Origin: Phycisphaerae bacterium
GTDB lineage: Bacteria > Planctomycetota > Phycisphaerae > UBA1845 > Fen-1342
Reading direction: 5' to 3'
Length of the DNA stretch: 19,892 nt
Assembly: GCA_016935035.1 (NCBI GenBank)
Contig: JAFGRR010000194.1
Span: 1-19,892, forward strand
A model generated the notes under the pieces. That model had not been told where the DNA came from. It was given only the letters and a program-made list of their open reading frames with translations, and did not search any database. Within the stretch, counting starts at the first letter, position 1, and every line of letters starts with the position of its first letter. Of the stretch, positions 7,924 through 13,890 are shown piece after piece. The position numbers and the translations under genes were made by a program.

Positions 7924-9066
7924 GTGCCACGCGACAAGGCAGCCGGTTTTGCGTTCACGGTGACACACACCCGTGGAAACGCTCGCTGTGGCCGCATCAG
8001 GACACCGCACGGCGTCATCGAGACTCCCGCTTTCATGCCGGTCGGCACGCGCGCGACGGTCAAGGGGCTCTCGCCCGCGCAACTGCGCGACACGCACACC
8101 CAGATCGTCCTGGCCAACACCTATCACCTGATGCTGCGACCCGGCAGCGAAGTGGTGGCGCACTTCGGCGGGCTGCACAAGTTCATGGGCTGGGACGGAC
8201 CGATCCTGACCGACAGCGGCGGCTTTCAGGTTTTCTCGCTGGCCGACCTGCGCCGCCTCGACGACGACGGTGTCGAGTTCCGTTCGCACATCGACGGGGC
8301 GGCGATTCACCTGTCGCCCGAATCATCGATCAAGACCCAGAACGAACTGGGCGCCGACATCATCATGGCCTTCGACGAGTGCCCGCCGCTGCCCGCCGAA
8401 GGTGCCGCGATCATGGCCGCCGTTCGCCGGACCGCTGCCTGGGCCAAACGCAGCCGCGCCGCCCATACGCGGCCGGAGCAGGCGCTATACGGCATCGTGC
8501 AGGGCGGGCTCGACGTGTCGTTGCGACGAGAATGCCTGGAGCGTCTGGTCGAGATCGGCTTCGAGGGTTACGCGGTGGGGGGACTGTCGGTAGGTGAGCC
8601 GCCAGCGGAGATGTACGCGTTGCTCGATGAGTTCACGCACGAGTTGCCAGCGGAGCGGCCGCGTTATCTGATGGGTGTCGGTCGCCCGCTGGACCTGGTG
8701 CGCGGTATCGCGGCTGGAATCGACCAGTTTGATTGCGTGCTGCCGACGCGCAACGGCCGCAAAGCGTACGCCTTTACCAGCCAGGGCGTGCTGCGGATGC
8801 GGAACCAGTGCCATCAGTTGGCGGACGAGCCGCTCGACCCGGCTTGCGCGTGCTACACCTGTGCCAATTTCTCGCGCGGCTATCTGCGGCACCTGTGCAT
8901 GTCGGGTGAACTGCTTGGCTCGACGCTGATTTCGCTGCATAATATCGCCTTCTACCAGGATCTCATGCGGCAGGCGCGGACCGCACTGGAGTCCGACGAA
9001 TTTGACACATGGCGCGCCGCGTTTAGTGATAGCCCAGCGTCTTGCCGCTGCGAGGAGCCTACATGA
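7924..9066 (+). CDS. tgt: Queuine tRNA-ribosyltransferase (tRNA-guanine transglycosylase)
   Basis: The enzyme exchanges guanine-34 of GUN-anticodon tRNAs for a queuosine precursor. In this 380-residue protein the full TGT signature is present: LTDSGGFQ with Asp97, the base-recognition segment GIVQGG, and QFDCVLPTR with the expected nucleophile Asp270. The zinc site is CACYTC (C308, C310, C313) with His339 in SLHN. The length is normal. Translation appears to begin at the GTG at 7924, since the next in-frame ATG would remove part of the barrel. GGAG at the end of the upstream gene lies 11 bases before it. The stop overlaps the yajC start as ATGA, indicating translational coupling. The tgt-yajC order is a common bacterial arrangement, often followed by secD/secF, which are absent here. 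Confidence 0.97.
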   Translation: MPRDKAAGFAFTVTHTRGNARCGRIRTPHGVIETPAFMPVGTRATVKGLSPAQLRDTHTQIVLANTYHLMLRPGSEVVAHFGGLHKFMGWDGPILTDSGGFQVFSLADLRRLDDDGVEFRSHIDGAAIHLSPESSIKTQNELGADIIMAFDECPPLPAEGAAIMAAVRRTAAWAKRSRAAHTRPEQALYGIVQGGLDVSLRRECLERLVEIGFEGYAVGGLSVGEPPAEMYALLDEFTHELPAERPRYLMGVGRPLDLVRGIAAGIDQFDCVLPTRNGRKAYAFTSQGVLRMRNQCHQLADEPLDPACACYTCANFSRGYLRHLCMSGELLGSTLISLHNIAFYQDLMRQARTALESDEFDTWRAAFSDSPASCRCEEPT

Positions 9067-9500
9067 GCGAGTTTCTGACCCTCATCGCGCAGGAGACGGC
9101 CGTCGGTGCCGCCAACGAGGCGGGCGCCGGGACGACCGCGACGGACGGTACGACCGCCGTTCAACAGACTCCGGGCGGAGCCGCGCCTAGCGGGCAGAAG
9201 CCACAGGGTGGCGGCGCGTTCTACGAGATGATCCTCCCGATCGTGCTCATGATGGGCGTGTTCTACTGGATCATGTACCGTGGCAACCGCAAGGAACGCC
9301 GGAAGCACGACGACATGCTCAACGCCCTGAAGCGCAATGATCGCGTGCAGACCATCGGTGGCATTCTCGGCACCGTGGTCGAGGCCCGCGAGAACGAGGT
9401 CATCCTCAAGGTCGACGAGACCAGCAACGTGAAGCTGCACTTCGCCCGCGGCGCCATCAAGGACGTGCTCAGCCAAAGCGCGACCGATGGCAAGAGCTAG
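9063..9500 (+). CDS. yajC: Preprotein translocase subunit YajC
   Basis: YajC is a small inner-membrane protein associated with SecDF in the Sec pathway. This protein has 145 residues. A single transmembrane helix (about 54-72) carries the family pattern FYEMILPIVLMMGVFYWIM. A basic segment follows (RKERRKHDDML), then the conserved cytoplasmic part with GDRV-type NDRVQTIGGILGTV and the small beta domain ending in IKDVL. The N-terminal 50 residues, Gly/Ala/Thr-rich, are longer than in E. coli YajC. The start is the ATG at 9063, with GAGGAG about seven bases upstream and a four-base overlap with the tgt stop; upstream in-frame starts lie inside tgt. A two-hairpin repeat begins 22 bases after the stop and may end the transcript. 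Confidence 0.93.
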   Translation: MSEFLTLIAQETAVGAANEAGAGTTATDGTTAVQQTPGGAAPSGQKPQGGGAFYEMILPIVLMMGVFYWIMYRGNRKERRKHDDMLNALKRNDRVQTIGGILGTVVEARENEVILKVDETSNVKLHFARGAIKDVLSQSATDGKS

Positions 9501-9522
9501 GGCGTAGTGATCAGCGGTCCAG

Positions 9523-9606
9523 GTGTGCCACTGCTCTGTGAGCAGTGTTCTTCCTGGGTACCTGCATACGAGCAACGGCAGCACGGCTCACAGAGCCGTG
9601 GCACAC
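9523..9606. repeat. Two-hairpin intergenic repeat, copy 2
   Basis: The left hairpin is CACTGCTC-TGT-GAGCAGTG (9529-9547), preceded by GTGTGC. The right hairpin is CACGGCTC-ACA-GAGCCGTG (9582-9600), followed by GCACAC. The two halves are reverse complements except for one compensated base pair (T-A in the left stem, G-C in the right). The element stops exactly at the base before the DUF58 ATG, so it forms the whole leader next to that gene. Confidence 0.8.
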
Positions 9607-10572
9607 ATGGCGTCACCGGCAAGCTATCTTGATCCGCAGGTGATCCAGCAGGTCAGCCGGCTGGATTTGCGGGCCCGCTTCATCGTCGAGGGTTTTCTCG
9701 CCGGCTTGCACCGTTCACCGTTTCAGGGACTGTCCGTCGAATTCGCCGAACACCGCAAGTACACCGCCGGCGATGATCTACGCACGATTGACTGGAACGT
9801 CTTCGCGCGGACCGATCGGCTCTACGTACGCCAATATCAGGCTGAGACGCATCTCGACTGCCATCTGCTGGTTGATGCTTCGGCCAGCATGGGATACGTC
9901 GGCCCGTTGGATGGCGAATTGCCTGTCGGCGGACGGAGTTCCGCCAAGCTGGCCTACGCCATTCACCTGGCCGCCGCGCTGGGCTATCTCATCATTCACC
10001 AACAGGACGCGGTCGGGCTCGGCGTTCTGGCCGACGGTCTGGCACAACTTCTGCCCGCGCGGTCGCGGCGCCAGCACCTGTTCGAGATTCTGGCGACGCT
10101 GAGCGCCGTGGAGCCGCATGGCGGCAGCGCGGCTGAGCACGACCCACGCGATGCCGGCGGAATGGGGCGTGGCTTGACCGCTGGCATCCACCAAGCCGTG
10201 GCGCGTTGGTCGCATCGGGGGCTGGTCGTGCTGCTGAGTGATTTGCTGGCGCCGCCGGCGGAACTGCTGGAGGCGTTGCATCACATTCGGTTTCGCGGAC
10301 ACGATCTGATCGTCATGCACATCCTGGATCAGGCGGAGGTGCGGTTTCCGTTTGTGGGCGGCCTGGAGTTGGAGGACCCCGAGTCGCGCCAGCCACTGCG
10401 CACCGAGGCCGATTCCGTTCGGCGTGCTTATCTGGACGAGCTGACGCGCTGGCGCGACATGTTGCGCACGCAACTGGCCGCGGCGCATTGCGACTATCTT
10501 GCCCTGGACACAGCGATGCCATTCGACCGTGCGCTGGTCGAGTTCCTAGTGCAGCGCAGCCGGCGGCGCTGA
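9607..10572 (+). CDS. DUF58 / von Willebrand A-like protein
   Basis: This protein of 321 residues has the DUF58 core: FAEHRKYTAGDDLRTIDWNV (about 46-65), a central LLVDASASMG with a MIDAS-like DxSxS (D90, S92, S94), and GLVVLLSDLL in the second half of the vWA fold. The family usually works with a MoxR-type AAA ATPase; no such gene is in this window, so any partner lies elsewhere. I see no transmembrane segment. I chose the ATG at 9607 because the DUF58 homology begins just after it and the frame upstream translates a repeat element. There is no Shine-Dalgarno sequence in front; the right hairpin of the repeat lies there instead. The reading direction continues from yajC with a gap of 106 bp. 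Confidence 0.88.
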   Translation: MASPASYLDPQVIQQVSRLDLRARFIVEGFLAGLHRSPFQGLSVEFAEHRKYTAGDDLRTIDWNVFARTDRLYVRQYQAETHLDCHLLVDASASMGYVGPLDGELPVGGRSSAKLAYAIHLAAALGYLIIHQQDAVGLGVLADGLAQLLPARSRRQHLFEILATLSAVEPHGGSAAEHDPRDAGGMGRGLTAGIHQAVARWSHRGLVVLLSDLLAPPAELLEALHHIRFRGHDLIVMHILDQAEVRFPFVGGLELEDPESRQPLRTEADSVRRAYLDELTRWRDMLRTQLAAAHCDYLALDTAMPFDRALVEFLVQRSRRR

Positions 10573-10663
10573 CGTGGCGGGCGACGTTATCGGCGCTGGT
10601 TGACCCGGCATCGTGCGCCGCGCACGCTTGCATTCCGCGCACACAAAACGATGCGAAGTTATG

Positions 10664-10691
10664 TTGCCCGCGCTGGAAACCGTGCTAGGCT
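10664..10691 (+). promoter_or_regulatory. Promoter-like sequence in a convergent gap
   Basis: TTGCCC (10664-10669) and TAGGCT (10686-10691) are 16 bases apart, with TGC directly before the -10, giving an extended -10 TGCTAGGCT. No protein gene follows on this strand for nearly 6 kb. It is placed to drive the structured region described next. Confidence 0.35.
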
Positions 10692-10697
10692 TAATGT

Positions 10698-10896
10698 GTA
10701 GACTCGAATCTGTTGTGACCCGTGCGCAACCACGGGGTTCGGCGAGCCTGTGGCGATCACGACGTGATGCGCCGATTGGCGGGTCGACACGACGCCAGAT
10801 ACCCATGCCAAAGAGTCGCTCGGTGCGCTGCATGGGGCCGTCGCTGTTGGCCGCCTCGAACTGGCCACAGCCGCCACCGAACCCCGTTCCTTTTTT
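10698..10896 (+). ncRNA. Candidate structured non-coding RNA between convergent genes
   Basis: An 11-bp perfect stem joins ACGGGGTTCGG (10732-10742) to CCGAACCCCGT (10877-10887). Three bases later comes TTTTTT (10891-10896), a rare run in this GC-rich window. The stem encloses four local hairpins: GGCGATCAC/GTGAT(g)CGCC (10752-10773), TTGGCG/CGCCAG (10776-10798, one G-T pair), CCCATGC/GCATGGG (10802-10836) and GCTGT(t)GGCC/GGCCACAGC (10843-10871). A competing hairpin, CCCGTG/CACGGG (10719-10736), would occupy the left arm of the main stem. The 5' end is inferred from the promoter-like sequence at 10664-10691. The T-run and promoter place it on the plus strand. I could not match it to 6S, SRP, tmRNA or RNase P RNA. 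The remainder of the gap (10573-10911) shows no convincing coding frame. Confidence 0.45.
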
Positions 10897-10911
10897 ATCT
10901 CGTTGGTAGCG

Positions 10912-12171
10912 CTAACGAGAGCGGTGGATTGTGTGCGCGTTGCCGGTGCGCCGGTATGGCGCGGACACTGTGGACAGAAATGCCGCCGCCGCGGTTATCT
11001 CCACAAACGGCATGATCGGCACACGATAGCGCAGACTGCCCACGTATACGCAATGGACAGACGTGAAGTACAGAATCGGCAGCCACAGCAAAGCCAATAG
11101 AACGCAACGCCGCCACCACACACGCCAGCCGTTGTTCGCGCGCAGTGATCGTGCGACTCCGAATCCGGCGGCGATCAACACAGGGACCATGAAGGCGATG
11201 CTGACCAGTCCCGTCAGGCCACCGGCGTACTCGCCGAAGTTGGGCCGCAGGCTCCACGTGCGCAGGAACTTGTCGCCGGCCAGACGCACGACGCGCGCCG
11301 GGTCGCGCCACATTTGTTCACGCGCGAGGCGGCCCAGGTGGCGGTCCTTCTCGACCTCACCCATAGTCGCCAACTCCGGTAGTGTCTGCATAAACGTCTG
11401 ATCGCTGTCGCCGTGGGCTTGTGGTCCCTGCGCGTCATACAGCGTTACGCCGCCATTAGTCGAAAGCCACGCGAAGCTCCCGAGCACGGCTCGGTTGCGC
11501 AGTCCCCACGGCAACATGAAGAGCAGCAGCATAACCGCGCAAATTGCGATTCGCCGATTGACGCGCGCGCGGCGCTGGTCCAGCAACCAGAGAATGATCC
11601 ATAGGAGTACGATCCAGCCGGCTGATGACGGGCGCGTTAGAATCGCCAGCGGCCCGAGCAGCGCCAGTCCCACCATGCCGGGCCCTTCGCGCGTCTGCCG
11701 CGCTACCAGCCAGGCTGCATAAACCAGTGCCACGCTGACAAACGTGAACAGCACCTCCGTCAGCAGCAGTCCGCAGAAGAACACGCCGTACGGATCGCAC
11801 GCGACGAGTAACCCGGCAATGACGGCGGCGCGATTTCCGAACGGTCGGTGCGTGATCATGAACGCAAGCCACGCTGTCGCTGCGCCCATCAGCGCCTGTG
11901 CCAGACGCGCCGCCCCCATGCCAAACTGTCCGGCCCACGCGAAGCCGGCGAGGAACAGTGGATACAGCGGCATGCGCGCCGCGTAGCGGCCGTCGTCACT
12001 GACGAGCGATCCGTTGTGCACGAGGTTTCGCGCAAGTTGCCAGTGCAGCTCTTCGTCGGGGAACTTGAGCTCAGCTCCCTGGTGCATGGACCAGACGACC
12101 ACCCATACCAGCCGCAGCGTCAGGGCGACGATAAAGATCGAATAACCCCAGCCGGACTTGGCCGCGTTCAT
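10912..12171 (-). CDS. Multi-pass membrane glycosyltransferase (GT39/ArnT-like)
   Basis: The 419-residue protein has many hydrophobic segments, about ten possible membrane helices. After the first helix it carries FPDEELHWQLARNL (about 38-51), the acidic loop typical of GT-C enzymes such as PMT/ArnT, which use lipid-linked sugars outside the membrane; D39/E40 would be the catalytic or metal-site candidates. The next loop, GRYAARMPLYPLFL, also fits the family. Donor and acceptor cannot be inferred. I chose the ATG at 12171 because it overlaps the tilS stop as TGATG and has GGAG nine bases upstream; an in-frame GTG directly before it is a weaker choice. It is likely translated with tilS. The stop codon at 10912 lies within a small palindrome, CTCGTT/AACGAG (10899-10919). 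Confidence 0.82.
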   Translation of the reverse strand: MNAAKSGWGYSIFIVALTLRLVWVVVWSMHQGAELKFPDEELHWQLARNLVHNGSLVSDDGRYAARMPLYPLFLAGFAWAGQFGMGAARLAQALMGAATAWLAFMITHRPFGNRAAVIAGLLVACDPYGVFFCGLLLTEVLFTFVSVALVYAAWLVARQTREGPGMVGLALLGPLAILTRPSSAGWIVLLWIILWLLDQRRARVNRRIAICAVMLLLFMLPWGLRNRAVLGSFAWLSTNGGVTLYDAQGPQAHGDSDQTFMQTLPELATMGEVEKDRHLGRLAREQMWRDPARVVRLAGDKFLRTWSLRPNFGEYAGGLTGLVSIAFMVPVLIAAGFGVARSLRANNGWRVWWRRCVLLALLWLPILYFTSVHCVYVGSLRYRVPIMPFVEITAAAAFLSTVSAPYRRTGNAHTIHRSR

Positions 12172-13637
12172 CACACGCCGCTCCGTGGAGGCGCGGTCGG
12201 CTTAAGCATCAGCCGCAGAGCGTGCTTGGTCGTCGGTCGCAGCTTGACGCGCTCGTCGATGCGCAGCGGCATTACCCAGACTGGGCCGACCTGATCGCAC
12301 AGGATGCCCGTGCGGGCACGCTCGAGCGGGTCGATCTTCTCGTCGATGAAGAAGTCCGCCAGCGTCTTGGCGCCCGGCGCGCCGAGCGGATGAAAGCGGT
12401 CGCCTTCCCTGCGGCCGCGCACGAACAGCGGCGGCGACACTCGTTCCCAGTCGATCCACTCCTCGTGCGGCGCGGCCTGACTCTGCAAGGCTGAGACATC
12501 AACGTCGTGCGCCAGGGCTTCCTCGATTACCAGCTCCGCGTCGATCGGGGCCAGGTTGGTGCGGCCGGGGCACTTCACGAACATCTGCGTTAGCTCGGAC
12601 GGCGCCTCGCGCTCGGTCCGCGAGCTGAACTCCAGCCGCTCATATTGCTTTCGGACGACTACCGTCCCGGGCAGGTGCAGTTCCTTGCCGCTGGCACTAT
12701 TGCCTGCCAGCTTCAGCACCGCTTCGATGTGCGTGAAGCCGAGGTCCTGCTCGCCACCCATAATCAGCGAGCACACCAGCCGTACGACTTCCGCTTGTAT
12801 GATCTTTTGCTTGCCGACCAGGGCTCGCGCGTTGAGCACCAGGTGTTGCGGTGTTTCAGAGATGACGAGTGACTCGAACGTTCGCGCTGCGGCGTCCGCC
12901 AGGTAGGTGCCGATCCAGCGCGCCTGTTCGCCTAGACGCAGCAGGGCGTCCGTTACGTTCGGGTTGAGTTGCTCGCACAGCATTGGCAGCACCTGGTTGC
13001 GAATGCGGCCGCGTGTGTGTTCGCCCGAGAGATTCGTGCCGTCCAGCCGGTACTTCAAGCCGCGCTGGGCGAGCAGCTTCTCGATAGTGGCGCGGCGGTG
13101 ATGCAGCAGCGGTCGGATGAGTTGCACGCGGCTGCCCGCGCGGATCGGTCGCGCCGCGGCCATGCCGGCCAGACCGCGCAGCCCGGTGCCGCGACAGATG
13201 CGATGCAGGATGGTCTCGGCGTCATCGTCGGCGTGATGGCCGACAGCGACGCGGTCGGCGCCGGTCTTCAGTGCCACGCGTTCGAGAAACTCGTAGCGAT
13301 GTTGCCGCGCCACCTCTTCGGTCGAGCCGCCCTGACGCGCGACCTCGCCCGCGATGTCGATCCGCTCGCCGTGGAAGGGTAGACCCAACTCGCTGGCCAG
13401 ATCACGAACGAACTGTTCGTCGGCGTCGGCGTCCGCCCCGCGCAGCCCGTGGTGCAGATGCGCCACGTTCAGCTTCCAGCCCAGGTCCCGCGCCGCCGTC
13501 AGCCCAGCCAGCGCGTGCGCTAGAATGGTGGAATCCGGCCCGCCGGAAGCCCCCAGGACCCATTTCGAGTTCTTATCGAGAAGCTGGCGCTGGTCCAACC
13601 AGCCGGCGAGTCCGTCGAGAAACGCGTTCCAGGCCAC
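12171..13637 (-). CDS. tilS: tRNA(Ile)-lysidine synthase
   Basis: TilS converts cytidine-34 of the CAU-anticodon isoleucine tRNA to lysidine, using ATP and lysine. The predicted protein has 488 residues. The PP-loop ATPase motif SGGPDS is at 31-36, with VAHLHHGLRG and VGHHADDDAETILHRICRGTGLRGL in the expected order for an N-type ATPase. The C-terminal TilS domain is recognisable in REGDRFHPLG and GAKTLADFFID. I chose the GTG at 13637, which has AGGAG eight bases upstream. An in-frame ATG at 13673 adds 12 residues but has no ribosome-binding sequence. The stop overlaps the start of the glycosyltransferase gene as TGATG. A promoter with an inverted repeat across its -10 lies about 95 bases upstream. 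Confidence 0.95.
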   Translation of the reverse strand: MAWNAFLDGLAGWLDQRQLLDKNSKWVLGASGGPDSTILAHALAGLTAARDLGWKLNVAHLHHGLRGADADADEQFVRDLASELGLPFHGERIDIAGEVARQGGSTEEVARQHRYEFLERVALKTGADRVAVGHHADDDAETILHRICRGTGLRGLAGMAAARPIRAGSRVQLIRPLLHHRRATIEKLLAQRGLKYRLDGTNLSGEHTRGRIRNQVLPMLCEQLNPNVTDALLRLGEQARWIGTYLADAAARTFESLVISETPQHLVLNARALVGKQKIIQAEVVRLVCSLIMGGEQDLGFTHIEAVLKLAGNSASGKELHLPGTVVVRKQYERLEFSSRTEREAPSELTQMFVKCPGRTNLAPIDAELVIEEALAHDVDVSALQSQAAPHEEWIDWERVSPPLFVRGRREGDRFHPLGAPGAKTLADFFIDEKIDPLERARTGILCDQVGPVWVMPLRIDERVKLRPTTKHALRLMLKPTAPPRSGV

Positions 13638-13716
13638 TAGCGACACTCCTGGTAACCGTGCCCGCACCGGCATCAGACCGCGCCCGCCGTGTTCACCGGT
13701 GCTATCCCCAAAGTGA

Positions 13717-13750
13717 GGCGGCGAACCACCAATTGTAGCAGTTCGCCGCC
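13717..13750. promoter_or_regulatory. Inverted repeat straddling the tilS promoter (possible operator)
   Basis: GGCGGCGAAC (13717-13726) and GTTCGCCGCC (13741-13750) are perfect 10-bp inverted arms with a 14-base centre. The centre holds the minus-strand -10 sequence. No T-run follows on either strand, so a terminator is unlikely. The position fits a repressor site, or a leader structure if transcription starts upstream. Confidence 0.45.
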
Positions 13751-13761
13751 CGTGAGTTCAA
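13732..13761 (-). promoter_or_regulatory. Promoter for tilS
   Basis: Read on the minus strand, TTGAAC (13761-13756) is followed after 18 bases by TACAAT (13737-13732), with TGC directly before the -10. The expected start near 13725 would leave a leader of roughly 85-90 bases before the GTG at 13637. Confidence 0.5.
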
Positions 13762-13798
13762 TCGTGTTCACCGCCAATCAGCGCGAGAAATTCGCCAT

Positions 13799-13879
13799 GT
13801 GCCACTGTTCTTGAACAGTGGTCGCTTGACTGCGGCGGTGGCGCATCGGTCTGAGAGCACTGCTCAAGAGCAGTGGCAC
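13799..13879. repeat. Two-hairpin intergenic repeat, copy 3
   Basis: The left hairpin is CCACTGTTC-TT-GAACAGTGG (13802-13821), preceded by GTG. The right hairpin is CACTGCTC-AA-GAGCAGTG (13858-13875), followed by GCAC. The stems differ by one compensated pair (T-A left, C-G right). It lies 11 bases downstream of the stop of the VIT/vWA gene, on the 3' side of that gene. Confidence 0.8.
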
Positions 13880-13890
13880 CAGTTGCACTC

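Noticed and set aside
10698..10714. tRNA or tmRNA T-arm (CTCGAATC)
   Set aside because: The loop-like sequence lacks a 5-bp stem and no acceptor or anticodon arm surrounds it.
10613..10909. Small protein gene in the convergent gap
   Set aside because: The 98-codon frame is Arg/Pro/Ser-rich, has no ribosome-binding sequence or family resemblance, and coincides with the RNA-like structure.
10891..10921. Rho-independent terminator for the minus-strand glycosyltransferase
   Set aside because: On the minus strand the palindrome CTCGTT/AACGAG is followed by ATAAAAAAGG, an A-run instead of a T-run.
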